Source of the DNA: Chryseobacterium sp. C-71
Lineage (GTDB): Bacteria > Bacteroidota > Bacteroidia > Flavobacteriales > Weeksellaceae
Length of the DNA stretch: 64,000 nt
Assembly (NCBI RefSeq): GCF_020911865.1
Contig: NZ_CP087131.1
Location: 2,790,001 to 2,854,000 of the forward strand
Direction: 5' to 3'
Part shown: positions 35,887-44,740 of the stretch, piece by piece
Position numbering within the stretch: the first letter of the stretch is position 1
How the letters are laid out: each line of letters opens with the position of its first letter
Made by a program: the position numbers and the translations under genes
Notes under the pieces: model-generated
Told to the model about the DNA's origin: nothing
Databases searched by the model: none
What the model saw: the letters and a program-made list of their open reading frames with translations, nothing else

Positions 35887-37122
35887 ATGGATAATATAGC
35901 GTTGATTGAATCCTTTGGTGATTTTAAAGACGAAAAGGGGATCAGTAAGATCGATCTGATGGCAATTATTGAAGATTCTCTGAAAACTCTTTTGAGAAAA
36001 AGATTTGATTCTGATGATCACTTTGATGTCATTGTAAACCCTGACAAAGGTGACTTTCAGATTTTCTTGAATAAAACAATCGTTGAAGACGAAATGTCTG
36101 AAGATGATGATTTGGAAATCGAAATCACTGAAGCGAAGAAAATTGACCCGACTTTTGAGGTAGGTGAAGATTTTACAATGGAAATTCCGGTGGCTCAGTT
36201 GGGAAGAAGAAATGTTTTAACATTGAAGCAAATCTTGGCTACGAAATTGCAGGAGCATAACAATGCGATGCTTTATGAGCAGTTTAAAGATAAAATCGGG
36301 GAAATCGTAACAGGAGAAATTCACCATATTCGTCACAAACATGTAATTTTGTTGGATGATGAAGAAAACGAATTTATTTTACCAAAAGAAAATCAAATTT
36401 CATCAGACTTTTTCAAGAAAGGTGAAAATATCAGAGCTATTGTAGAATCTGTTGATTTTAAAGGATCTAAACCTCAGATTATTATTTCAAGAACAGCTCC
36501 GAAATTCTTGGAGAAATTATTGGAATTAGAAATTCCTGAAATTCAGGATGGAACCATTATCCTTAAAAAAGCAGTAAGAATACCGGGAGAGAAAGCGAAA
36601 ATCGCTGTTGATGCTTACGATGACAGAATAGATCCTGTAGGAGCGTGTGTCGGAGTAAAAGGATCAAGAATCCACGGTGTGGTAAGAGAATTAAGAAACG
36701 AAAATATAGATGTAATTCAGTGGTCAAACAACCCTGAAATATTGGTGAAGAGAGCTTTAGGTAATGTTACCATCAATAAAATTGACATCAACGAAGAGAC
36801 AAACTACGCAATGGTTTATACTCCTGTTGAAGAGATTTCTAAAGTTATCGGTAAGCAAGGTCAAAACATCAGACTGGCTTCATGGTTGACAGGTTACGAA
36901 ATTGACGTGTACAGAGAAGCTAGTGAAGATGATGACGTTGATTTGAGAGAATTCAATGACGATATCGAGCAGTGGATTTTGGATGAGTTTAAGAAAGTAG
37001 GTCTTACGACTGCAAAATCGGTTCTGGATAAAGATACAGAAAGTCTATTGAAGATGGTTGACTTGGAAGAGGAAACAATCGATGACGTTAAAAATATCCT
37101 TAAAGCAGAATTTGAAGATTAA
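35887..37122 (+). CDS. nusA: transcription termination/antitermination factor NusA
   Basis: A 411-residue protein. The N-terminal RNA-polymerase-binding domain spans about residues 1-130. The S1 domain follows (IGEIVTGEIHHIRHKHVILL, about 137-200), then KH1 with GACVGVKGSRIHGVVREL and KH2 with VIGKQGQNIRLASWLTGYEI. It stops soon after KH2 with an acidic tail and lacks the AR1/AR2 repeats of E. coli NusA, as is normal outside proteobacteria. It modulates pausing and termination, so it could act on the leader hairpin of its own operon. Confidence 0.96.
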   Translation: MDNIALIESFGDFKDEKGISKIDLMAIIEDSLKTLLRKRFDSDDHFDVIVNPDKGDFQIFLNKTIVEDEMSEDDDLEIEITEAKKIDPTFEVGEDFTMEIPVAQLGRRNVLTLKQILATKLQEHNNAMLYEQFKDKIGEIVTGEIHHIRHKHVILLDDEENEFILPKENQISSDFFKKGENIRAIVESVDFKGSKPQIIISRTAPKFLEKLLELEIPEIQDGTIILKKAVRIPGEKAKIAVDAYDDRIDPVGACVGVKGSRIHGVVRELRNENIDVIQWSNNPEILVKRALGNVTINKIDINEETNYAMVYTPVEEISKVIGKQGQNIRLASWLTGYEIDVYREASEDDDVDLREFNDDIEQWILDEFKKVGLTTAKSVLDKDTESLLKMVDLEEETIDDVKNILKAEFED

Positions 37123-37203
37123 AATTTAAATTTAAATTAATTTTAATAGCAGTAAAAGAATACTTTAATTTTAAGAATTAAAAAAAAACAGTAAATAATA
37201 TAG

Positions 37204-40191
37204 ATGCCAAAAATAAGATTAAATAAAGCGGTTAAGGAATTCAATATATCGATGTCGAGAATGGTAGAATTTTTACAGTCTAAAGATATCGTAGTTGAAA
37301 GCAATCCTAACGCTCAATTAGATGAGGCGGCATATTCTGCATTGGAAGCTGAGTTTGCCAAAGATGGCGAGCAGCGTAAAGCTTCCCATGAGGTGGTTAT
37401 TTCTAAAGTTCCGGAAGAAAAACTGGAAATCGAAGAATACAAAACCCCTGAAGTAATAAGAGCTAAAGCTAATAAACCAGAAACCAGAATTTTAGGTAAA
37501 ATTGATTTAGAGCCTAAAAAACCTGAAGCTGTGGAAGTAACTCCTCCTCCGGCACCTGCACCAACTCCTGTTGAGGAGAAAAAAGAGGTTGTGGAAGAAG
37601 TGAAAGAGCCAGTGAAGGAAGAACCAAAAGTGGTTTCTGAAACTAAACCAACACCTGAAAAGCAGGAGTTTAAAGTGTTGGACAAAATCGATTTGTCTCA
37701 GATTGAGGGAAATAGAAACAGACCTGCCAAAAAAGATAAGCCTAAAGTGGAAGAGGTGAAAGCACAGCCAAAAGCTGCTGAACCTGTAAAAGAAACCCCT
37801 AAACCGGTTGAAAAACCAATTGAGAAAGTGGAGGAGAAAAAGCCAGAACCTGCAGCAGAAGAGCCTCAGGAATCTCAGAAGATTGAAACGGTTTATCAAA
37901 AATTGGATGGGCCAAAAATTGTTGGTGAGAAAATTGACTTAACGCAGTTTGCGCCTAAGCCAAATGCTGCCAAAAAGAAAAGAAAAAGAATTGAGAAACC
38001 GGGTGGTCCTAACCAGAATACTGGAAACAACCAACAAGGTGGAAATAATCAGGGTGGACAAAACCGTCCTCAAGGTCAAAACGGTCCAGGTGGAAACCGT
38101 CCTCCGGGACAAGGTGGTCCTCAAGGGAACAGACCTCCGGGACAAGGCGGTCAAAACCGTCCAGGTGGCCCGGGTGGAAACAGACCTCCAGGGCAAGGCG
38201 GACAAAACCGTCCTGCAGGACAAGGTGGCGGAAACCGTTTTGGAAACAACAACAGACCTGGTCAGAGAACAATGCCTGTCGAATTAACAGACGAGCAGGT
38301 TAAAAACCAGATCAAGGAAACTCTTGAAAAACTAACTAATAAAGGAGGTAAGTCTAAATCTGCTAAACACAGAAAAGATAAGAGATCTTACCGTAGAGAA
38401 CAGGATGAGCGTCAGCAGGAAGCAGATGCAAGAGATACTTCATTAAAAGTTACAGAATTCATCACGGTCGGAGAATTGGCAAGTTTGATGGATGTAAGTG
38501 CAACTGAAGTAATTTCTGCTTGTTTCTCTCTTGGAGTAATGGTTACCATGAACCAAAGATTGGAAGCTGATACCTTATTATTAGTAGCTGACGAATTCGG
38601 ATTTAAAATTGAATTCTCAGATGCTGATCTTGAAGAAGCAGATTCTGAAGAAGATATCGATACAGAAGAAAGCCTTGTTTCAAGAGCTCCGATTGTAACG
38701 GTAATGGGACACGTTGACCACGGTAAAACTTCATTATTGGATTACATCAGAAAAACCAACGTTATCGCTGGTGAATCTGGAGGAATTACTCAGCACATCG
38801 GTGCATACAATGTGAAACTGGAAAATGGTCAGAGAATTACATTCTTGGATACACCGGGTCACGAAGCCTTTACCGCAATGAGAGCGAGAGGTGCACAGGT
38901 TACAGACATTGCAATTATCGTAATCGCTGCCGATGATGATGTAATGCCTCAGACGAAAGAAGCTATTTCTCACGCACAGGCTGCAGGTGTACCGATGATT
39001 ATTGCAATCAACAAGGTAGATAAGCCGAATGCAAATCCTGATAATATCCGTCAGCAACTTTCAGGAATGAATATTCTTGTGGAAGAGTGGGGTGGAAATG
39101 TACAGGCACAGGAAATTTCTGCTAAAATGGGTAACAATATGGATGTCCTTTTAGAGAAAGTATTGCTTCAGGCAGAAATGCTTGAATTAAAAGCTAATCC
39201 TAATCGTGCTGCACAAGGAGTTGTCATTGAAGCGTCATTAGATAAAGGTAGAGGGTATGTAGCAACGATGTTGGTACAAACCGGAACTTTAAGAGTTGGA
39301 GATTATGTAGTAGCTGGTAAAAACCACGGTAAAGTAAAAGCTTTGCTTGACGAAAGAGGGAAAAACCTTGAAGAAGCAGGTCCATCTATTCCGGCAACGA
39401 TCTTAGGTCTTGACGGAGCGCCAACGGCTGGTGATAAATTCAGAGTTTACGCAGACGAAAGCGAAGGTAAATCAATAGCTAATAAGAGAGAGCAGTTACA
39501 AAGAGAACTTTCTATCAGAACCAAGAAACATACGACACTTGAAGAACTAGGTAGACGTATTGCTTTAGGAGAATTCAAAGAATTGAATATTATCCTGAAA
39601 GGTGACGTAGATGGTTCAGTAGAAGCGCTTTCTGATCAGTTACAAAGATTATCAACAGAGGAGATCAGTGTCAACATTCTTCACTCAGGTGTAGGACAGA
39701 TCACTGAGTCTGATATCAACTTAGCTGCAGCTTCAGATGCAATTATCATCGGATTCAACGTAAGAGCCGGTGCCAACGCAAAAGAATTGGCAGATCGTGA
39801 AGAAATCGAGATCAGAACCTATTCTATTATTTATAAAGCAATCGATGAGGTAAAAGAAGCGATGGAGGGAATGCTTTCTCCGGAGATTCAGGAGCAGGTA
39901 ATTGGTAATGTAGAAATACGTGAAGTCTTCAAGATTTCAAAAGTCGGAACCATTGCAGGTTGTATGGTTCTTACCGGAAAAGTAACAAGACAGTCAAAAG
40001 TAAGATTACTAAGAGACGGTATTGTGAAATTCGACGGTGAGCTTGAAAGTTTAAAACGTTTCAAAGACGATGTAAGAGAAGTTACAAAAGGCTACGAATG
40101 CGGATTAAACCTGAAAGGTTACAACGACATCGAACAGTACGACATTCTTGAAGTATACGAAGAAGTTGCTGTGAAGAAGAAATTGAAATAA
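37204..40191 (+). CDS. infB: translation initiation factor IF-2
   Basis: A 995-residue protein. The first 45 residues form an IF2_N motif ([20 protein letters not shown]). Residues 60-265 are a Lys/Glu/Pro-rich linker. Residues 266-357 are very rich in Gly, Asn, Gln, Pro and Arg with RPPGQGG-type repeats. A second IF2_N lies near 415-465. The G domain has GHVDHGKT at 502-509, DTPGH at 549-553 and NKVD at 603-606. Domains II to IV follow to the end. It places fMet-tRNA on the 30S subunit. An 81-base AT-rich gap separates it from nusA. A strong terminator follows. Confidence 0.97.
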   Translation: MPKIRLNKAVKEFNISMSRMVEFLQSKDIVVESNPNAQLDEAAYSALEAEFAKDGEQRKASHEVVISKVPEEKLEIEEYKTPEVIRAKANKPETRILGKIDLEPKKPEAVEVTPPPAPAPTPVEEKKEVVEEVKEPVKEEPKVVSETKPTPEKQEFKVLDKIDLSQIEGNRNRPAKKDKPKVEEVKAQPKAAEPVKETPKPVEKPIEKVEEKKPEPAAEEPQESQKIETVYQKLDGPKIVGEKIDLTQFAPKPNAAKKKRKRIEKPGGPNQNTGNNQQGGNNQGGQNRPQGQNGPGGNRPPGQGGPQGNRPPGQGGQNRPGGPGGNRPPGQGGQNRPAGQGGGNRFGNNNRPGQRTMPVELTDEQVKNQIKETLEKLTNKGGKSKSAKHRKDKRSYRREQDERQQEADARDTSLKVTEFITVGELASLMDVSATEVISACFSLGVMVTMNQRLEADTLLLVADEFGFKIEFSDADLEEADSEEDIDTEESLVSRAPIVTVMGHVDHGKTSLLDYIRKTNVIAGESGGITQHIGAYNVKLENGQRITFLDTPGHEAFTAMRARGAQVTDIAIIVIAADDDVMPQTKEAISHAQAAGVPMIIAINKVDKPNANPDNIRQQLSGMNILVEEWGGNVQAQEISAKMGNNMDVLLEKVLLQAEMLELKANPNRAAQGVVIEASLDKGRGYVATMLVQTGTLRVGDYVVAGKNHGKVKALLDERGKNLEEAGPSIPATILGLDGAPTAGDKFRVYADESEGKSIANKREQLQRELSIRTKKHTTLEELGRRIALGEFKELNIILKGDVDGSVEALSDQLQRLSTEEISVNILHSGVGQITESDINLAAASDAIIIGFNVRAGANAKELADREEIEIRTYSIIYKAIDEVKEAMEGMLSPEIQEQVIGNVEIREVFKISKVGTIAGCMVLTGKVTRQSKVRLLRDGIVKFDGELESLKRFKDDVREVTKGYECGLNLKGYNDIEQYDILEVYEEVAVKKKLK
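38083..38240 (+). repeat. in-frame RPPGQGG-type repeats inside infB
   Basis: The DNA unit encoding RPPGQGG (CCTCCGGGACAAGG and close variants) recurs at least three times, with shorter QNRP and GGNR variants between. The tract encodes part of the disordered linker of IF-2 and is prone to length change by slippage or recombination. Confidence 0.75.
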
Positions 40192-40208
40192 TATTTAGTT
40201 ATATATTA

Positions 40209-40245
40209 AAACTGCCCGTATCGGAAGATGCGGGCAGTTTTTGTT
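40209..40245 (+). terminator. intrinsic terminator of rimP-nusA-infB
   Basis: Ten-base perfect arms AAACTGCCCG (40209-40218) and CGGGCAGTTT (40231-40240) with a 12-base loop, then a T-rich tail. It begins 18 bases after the infB stop. Confidence 0.9.
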
Positions 40246-40293
40246 TTTATGTAATTTTTTCTGAAATTGTTTTCCGCAATAAAATTAAAAATC

Positions 40294-40364
40294 AGTTTGT
40301 CATTCCGTAGGAATCTAAATTATACTTTATAAACTTTGTTGAGATTCCTACGGAATGACAAACT
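40294..40364. repeat. 23-bp perfect inverted repeat, intergenic
   Basis: Arms at 40294-40316 and 40342-40364 are exact reverse complements (core CATTCCGTAGGAATCT) around a 25-base AT-rich spacer. It lies between the infB terminator and the XRE gene. The long perfect arms suggest a dispersed palindromic intergenic element (MITE- or REP-like). Whether it recurs elsewhere in the genome cannot be seen here. Confidence 0.75.
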
Positions 40365-40489
40365 TTATGTTCTATTGGCAACAAATTATAATTAACTGTG
40401 ACGATAGGCATTAATCTCACTCAATATAAAAGTGACAGAATTTATCCCTTCTTTTTAAACGTCGCAAGCTTCAGTGTATCTTGTGAGAA

Positions 40490-40555
40490 CTCATGCGTAC
40501 GAGTTGATCAATTCATGCGCATGAGTTTTGAAGTTCATGCGCATGATTTTTTTAG
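40490..40555. repeat. three tandem 22-bp repeats with TCATGCG core
   Basis: Three units begin at 40490, 40512 and 40534. Each contains TCATGCG, and the second and third contain the palindrome CATGCGCATG; the first reads CATGCGTACG. The exact 22-base period (about two helical turns) is notable. The array lies 32 bases beyond the stop of the convergent XRE gene. The remaining gene-free bases of 40251-40587 hold only AT-rich sequence without a recognisable ORF. Confidence 0.7.
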
Positions 40556-40587
40556 AGAATAGGGTAAGTGCAGAAAGCACTTTGTAC

Positions 40588-40953
40588 TTATTTCTTCAAA
40601 AGGCCTTCTATCAGCTTATTCTGTGCTTGTACAAGATGGGTAATATCCTGCTGATTTTTGATAATGCTTTCTATCAATTCTTCTGAGAAAGTATTGTTAA
40701 TTGTTACCTCACCTTCAATATACCCAATAGACTTATCATTATTAGTTTGAACAATTGATTTTTCATCCAATAAATCATACACGTCCGTTTCATAAAAATC
40801 TGCAATCTTCATCAGGTTTTCCATGGCAGGTTTTGCCTTGTCGCTTTCCCACTTATTGTAAGCGTTTTGCGAGATGTGCAGTTTTTCTGCGATCTGCACC
40901 TGCGTAAGGTTGCGCCCTGTTCTTAGCTTATTGAGTTTGGTTCCCAAAGTCAT
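40588..40953 (-). CDS. XRE-family helix-turn-helix regulator
   Basis: A 121-residue protein. The ATG at 40953 (MTLGTKLNKLRTGRNLTQ) is preferred over one at 40998 that adds 15 hydrophobic residues. Residues 5-60 are an HTH_3 domain: LTQVQIAEKLHISQNAYNKW is the helix-turn-helix, followed by KPAMENLMKIADFY. The C-terminal half (about 65-121) is polar, with a predicted coiled helix (ESIIKNQQDITHLVQAQNKL) that may mediate dimerisation. It is divergent from the lipoprotein array starting at 41100 and could regulate it. This is inferred from position only. Confidence 0.88.
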   Translation of the reverse strand: MTLGTKLNKLRTGRNLTQVQIAEKLHISQNAYNKWESDKAKPAMENLMKIADFYETDVYDLLDEKSIVQTNNDKSIGYIEGEVTINNTFSEELIESIIKNQQDITHLVQAQNKLIEGLLKK

Positions 40954-40994
40954 ACTGTATAATTTTATGCTAAAGTAAATAAAAAAATAAAAAA

Positions 40995-41028
40995 ACAACT
41001 AAGGTTCAGACATTTTACAACCAAAGTT
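40995..41028. promoter_or_regulatory. direct repeat in the divergent XRE/lipoprotein intergenic region (candidate operator)
   Basis: ACAACTAAGGTT (40995-41006) and ACAACCAAAGTT (41017-41028) match at 10 of 12 positions and are 22 bases apart. The second is also part of the inverted pair ACAAC-CAAA-GTTGT. They lie between the XRE start (40953) and the lipoprotein start (41100), a suitable place for the XRE protein to bind. Confidence 0.35.
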
Positions 41029-41099
41029 GTAGAAAGTTTATTCATCCTTTTATGATATTTGTTGAGAATTATTTTTATATTTAACAACTTAAAAACAAA

Positions 41100-42659
41100 A
41101 TGACAATGAAGAAAAAATTATTGCTCAGGCTCTGCCTGATTCTTGTGGTCGCCCTTACTGCATATTCCTGCAGGACCGACCAATTCCCGGAAAAAGAAAC
41201 GTACAACAACAGCTCAAAATTCCAGCTTACCTCGAAACGTATTTCGCTCAATGAAGCCAAACATAAAGATTTGCTTCTTCCTGAGATTGAAAAAGCTGAA
41301 TCTGCATTTAAATCTTTATCTAAAAATAATGTAAATGGTAAAGTGGTAGATTATGGGAACGGCGTTTCAATCGATACCGATGATGTAATCTACATAGAGA
41401 ACGGTGCCAATTACCACACCTATACTTTTAATATTAAAAGGCAGAATGCTCCTGAAGATGCTCCATTAGAAAATCTTTTGCTTTCTCCGCTTCCGGATGG
41501 CACGTATCAGGAATTTCTGGTTACTTACAATCTTACTGCTCAGGAAAGAGAAAAAGTAAGAAACGGAGAACCTGTCAACACCAAAGGGAAAACCACGATT
41601 ACCGAACTGGCAAAAGGCACATTCAATTCGGGAGGTCAGCTGGCGAAGATGAGCTGTAACTGGCATGAGGAAACTGTTTGGCAGGGCTGCAGCCATATTG
41701 TAAAAGGGCAGTCTTACCACAATGCCTCGAATATCGACGACTGGCCCAACTGCAAAGCAGATGTAAAACCGAGCGTTTACACTATTGTTACTGGTGGCTG
41801 CATTACCGAGCAGCCTGAATATATAGATCCTGGAAACAGCGGAGGAGGCAGTTCAGGCGGTGGTGGAGGACCTGGTGGCGATGGTTCTAATGAATGCACC
41901 ACAGTCGCCAATAATCCTGGTGAAGTAGGTATCATCGATGAAAACGGTTGTCATGTTGGTGGTGCTACACAGCCGAATGATACAAGACCAAAAAATCCTT
42001 GCACAAAAATAAAGGAACAACGGCAAGATGAAGAATTCTCTAAACGAATAGATACTCTTAAAACAAAGATTACATTAAAAAAAGAAACAGGATACATTCA
42101 AAAATTTGGAGGAGATTATGTATATAAAGATAATGCAGGTGCTACAGAAAATGCAAATACTTTGAGTTTGCCACATGTGGAAACAAATACTTATATCAAA
42201 GGATTTATACATACACATGTGAATGATTATGAATTTCTTGATGCAGAAGGATATGGAATAGGTAAGAAAGGTATTAAGATGTTTTCTCCTGCAGATATAG
42301 CATATTTTATGGACTTGGTAAAAAATGCTCAAACAAAAGGTCAACCGCTTAATGATGTATATGCAGTAATGGTTTCCAGTGTAGGGAATTATCAGATTCG
42401 TTTTGCAGGAAATGAGTATCAAATAAAAACTTTTACCGACGCCCAAAAAGAAGCTCATCGAAAACCTTTTGAAGATTTTATGACACGAAATGGAATAAAA
42501 AATGCAACAGATTTAGAATTTGGAATGCTCAAGTATATGGATGAAAAAATGAATTTAAAAAATATAACTTTATATCGGATGAATAATGATGGAACTAATT
42601 CCGAAATAAAGCTAAATGAAACAAAAAATGGATTAGAAAGAAACAACTGCCCAAGCTAA
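41100..42659 (+). CDS. lipoprotein with C-terminal JAMM-like domain; full-length founder of the array (unit 1)
   Basis: A 519-residue protein of unrecognised family. Residues 1-24 are a lipoprotein signal ending AYSC. Residues 40-185 are a conserved N-terminal region (YGNGVSIDTDDVIYIENG, TITELAKGTFNSGGQLAK). A variable Cys-rich segment (WHEETVWQGCSH) leads to a Gly-rich linker near 250-265. The C-terminal 230 residues carry E329, H371-T-H373 and S396-P-A-D399, an E...HxH...SxxD layout like JAB/JAMM metalloproteases, though the HxH-to-Ser spacing (22 residues between) is longer than the usual seven. It is the only copy in the array with a signal peptide. A protease or toxin role is possible but unproven. 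Confidence 0.75.
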   Translation: MTMKKKLLLRLCLILVVALTAYSCRTDQFPEKETYNNSSKFQLTSKRISLNEAKHKDLLLPEIEKAESAFKSLSKNNVNGKVVDYGNGVSIDTDDVIYIENGANYHTYTFNIKRQNAPEDAPLENLLLSPLPDGTYQEFLVTYNLTAQEREKVRNGEPVNTKGKTTITELAKGTFNSGGQLAKMSCNWHEETVWQGCSHIVKGQSYHNASNIDDWPNCKADVKPSVYTIVTGGCITEQPEYIDPGNSGGGSSGGGGGPGGDGSNECTTVANNPGEVGIIDENGCHVGGATQPNDTRPKNPCTKIKEQRQDEEFSKRIDTLKTKITLKKETGYIQKFGGDYVYKDNAGATENANTLSLPHVETNTYIKGFIHTHVNDYEFLDAEGYGIGKKGIKMFSPADIAYFMDLVKNAQTKGQPLNDVYAVMVSSVGNYQIRFAGNEYQIKTFTDAQKEAHRKPFEDFMTRNGIKNATDLEFGMLKYMDEKMNLKNITLYRMNNDGTNSEIKLNETKNGLERNNCPS

Positions 42660-42674
42660 AATAAAATCTAAATT

Positions 42675-43256
42675 ATGAAGTACTTATTATTAATAATAAC
42701 CTTTTTTACTCTTTCGTGCAAAGCACAGATAGTGTCATTAGAAACAATGGCGAAATGTCGAGAAGAAAACCCAACGATTCTTTGTCCAGATAACTGGACT
42801 TATGAAAAAGATCTTAACAATTTATTGGATAAATATATTGGAACATGGAAAGGAAATTTTAATGGAAAATATTATGAAATTAATCTTAAAAAAGGACTAT
42901 ATCAAGATTTGACACTTTCTGAAAAAAAAAGCGATATTCTTGTTGGTAGACTTAGGATTACAGATTCTAATTTGAATATATATTATAATAATTTCAGTGA
43001 ACTTAATGATGACAAAACAAACTTTTCAGGATTGGGATTTCAATCTGACTTGAAAGCTTATAAAATGTATTTTGTGGGCAACAGTGTAGGGTGTGCAGAA
43101 TATGGAGATGTTTATTTAAGAATACAGCCTTCGACACCTGCGCAAATGACTATCCTTATGCTTCCGGATAATGATATTGTTGTTGAAGGAAAATGTCCTA
43201 CAAATTTTCAGCCTACAATACCATATAAACAACTCATTCATTTAACAAAGCAATAA
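42675..43256 (+). CDS. small companion lipoprotein of unit 1 (DUF6705-like)
   Basis: A 193-residue protein with a lipoprotein signal peptide (ITFFTLSCKAQ). It has a conserved body: NNLLDKYIGTWKGNFNGKYY, LVGRLRITDSN, FQSDLKAYKMYFVGNSVG, and a shared ending of IPYKQLIHLTKQ. The GTWKG motif suggests a lipocalin-like beta-barrel. The DUF6705 label is from memory. It starts 15 bases after the unit 1 large gene, in the same transcript. Because every complete or partial large gene but unit 5 has such a neighbour, an immunity or inhibitor role is plausible. A simple partner in glycan or protein binding is an alternative. Confidence 0.78.
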   Translation: MKYLLLIITFFTLSCKAQIVSLETMAKCREENPTILCPDNWTYEKDLNNLLDKYIGTWKGNFNGKYYEINLKKGLYQDLTLSEKKSDILVGRLRITDSNLNIYYNNFSELNDDKTNFSGLGFQSDLKAYKMYFVGNSVGCAEYGDVYLRIQPSTPAQMTILMLPDNDIVVEGKCPTNFQPTIPYKQLIHLTKQ

Positions 43257-43265
43257 GAAAATAAG

Positions 43266-43289
43266 TCCTTCAATTTTTTGAAGGATTTT
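43266..43289 (+). terminator. hairpin terminator after unit 1
   Basis: Arms TCCTTCAA (43266-43273) and TTGAAGGA (43278-43285) with a TTTT loop, followed by four T. It separates unit 1 from the promoterless unit 2. Confidence 0.65.
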
Positions 43290-43317
43290 AAAATTCAGCT
43301 TACTCAAAGAGAATTCA

Positions 43318-44730
43318 TTGGATGAAAGTAAGCACAAGAGCATACTTCTTCCTGAAATCGGAAAGGCAGAAGGTGACCTTAAGAATACCAAGATCAATGT
43401 AAACGGAAGTTTGATCGATTACGGCAACGGAGTTTCTATAGATACCGATCAAGTGATCTATATCGAAAACGGTCCGAATTTTCATACCTATACTTTTAAA
43501 ATCAAAAGAGAGAACGCTCCTGAAACTGCACCTCTGGAAAATCTTTTGCTTATGCCGACTGCAGACGGAAGCTATAAAGAATTCTTGGTAACCTACAATC
43601 TCACTGCTCAGGAAAGAGAAAAAGTAAGAAACGGAGCGCCGGTAAATCCTAAAGGAAAAACTACGATTACCGAACTGGCAAAGGGGACGTTTAATTCCGG
43701 TGGTCAGCTTGCAAAATCGACAATGGTATGCGGCTGGAGCAATAGTGTACAGTGGGCTCGTTGTTCAGAAGGAATACATGGTGAATCTAATTACGGTTCC
43801 TGTCAGTTTGTTGGTGATTTCGTAGACAATGCGGGTAATTCTGGTTTTCCACCTTATCCGTACCTTGTAAGCACCTACAGCTGTGTGGAACAAGTAGACG
43901 AAACATTTATGCCGACAGATCCCGGAGTTGGTGGCGGTGGCGGAGGCGGTCCCGCAGGAAATGGTCCGGATGAATGCACTACAGTCGCCAATAATCCCGG
44001 TGAAGTAGGTATCATCGATGAAAACGGCTGTCATGTGGGTGGTGTTACACAGCCGAACGATACAAGACCAAAAAATCCTTGCAGAAAAATAAAGGAACAA
44101 CGGGAAGATGAAGAATTCTCTAAACGAATAGATACTCTTAAAACAAAGATTACATTAAAAAAAGAAACAGGATACATTCAAAAATTTGGAGGAGATTATG
44201 TATATAAAGATAATGCAGGTGCTACAGATGATGCAAACACGCTCGGTTTGCCCCATGTAGAAACAAATACTTATATTAAAGGATTTATGCACACGCATGT
44301 AAATGATTTTGAGTATCTTGATGCAGAAGGATATGGAATAGGGAAGAAAGGTATTAAAATGTTTTCTCCTGCTGACATTGTATATTTCATGGATTTGGTA
44401 AAAAATGCTCAAACAAAAGTGCAACCGCTGAGTGATGTATATGCAGTTATGGTATCAGGATCGGGAAATTACCAGATTCGTTTTACAGGAAATGAAAATC
44501 AGGTAAAAACTTTTACTGACGCTCAAAAAGAAGCTTTTAAAAATCCATTTATTAAATTTATGTTGGATAATGAAAGTCAAAGTTTAGAGTTTAAATTTTT
44601 AAAATTCATAGACGAAAAAATTAACCTGAAAGGAATCTCTTTATATCGAATGAATTCCGATGGAACCACCGCAGAAATAAAATTGACTGCTGATAAAACT
44701 GATACCATTGAAACCAATTGTCCACAATAA
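43318..44730 (+). CDS. signal-less copy of the JAMM-like protein (unit 2, probable silent cassette)
   Basis: An open frame of 470 codons homologous to residues 50-519 of the unit 1 protein. The apparent TTG start corresponds to an internal Leu (SLNEAKHK becomes SLDESKHK), and homology continues upstream to KF before a stop at 43279-43281. There is no signal peptide and no evident promoter. The central segment differs from unit 1 (VCGWSNSVQWARCSEG instead of WHEETVWQGCSH). The C-terminal HTH and FSPAD motifs are intact. It is best read as a stored cassette that could be swapped into the unit 1 gene. Direct expression from an unseen start is not excluded. Confidence 0.6.
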   Translation: MDESKHKSILLPEIGKAEGDLKNTKINVNGSLIDYGNGVSIDTDQVIYIENGPNFHTYTFKIKRENAPETAPLENLLLMPTADGSYKEFLVTYNLTAQEREKVRNGAPVNPKGKTTITELAKGTFNSGGQLAKSTMVCGWSNSVQWARCSEGIHGESNYGSCQFVGDFVDNAGNSGFPPYPYLVSTYSCVEQVDETFMPTDPGVGGGGGGGPAGNGPDECTTVANNPGEVGIIDENGCHVGGVTQPNDTRPKNPCRKIKEQREDEEFSKRIDTLKTKITLKKETGYIQKFGGDYVYKDNAGATDDANTLGLPHVETNTYIKGFMHTHVNDFEYLDAEGYGIGKKGIKMFSPADIVYFMDLVKNAQTKVQPLSDVYAVMVSGSGNYQIRFTGNENQVKTFTDAQKEAFKNPFIKFMLDNESQSLEFKFLKFIDEKINLKGISLYRMNSDGTTAEIKLTADKTDTIETNCPQ

Positions 44731-44740
44731 AACCTCTTTT

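Noticed and set aside
37314..38287. Several antisense or out-of-frame ORFs of 87 to 130 codons over the infB linker
   Set aside because: They are shadows of the Lys/Glu- and Gly/Pro-rich coding sequence, have low-complexity translations and no start signals.
40490..40555. Possible CRISPR array
   Set aside because: The three repeats are directly adjacent with no spacers, and no cas genes are present.
43765..44100. A 111-codon minus-strand ORF, repeated almost identically at 46822-47157
   Set aside because: The repetition only mirrors the duplicated plus-strand cassette; the composition is implausible for a protein.
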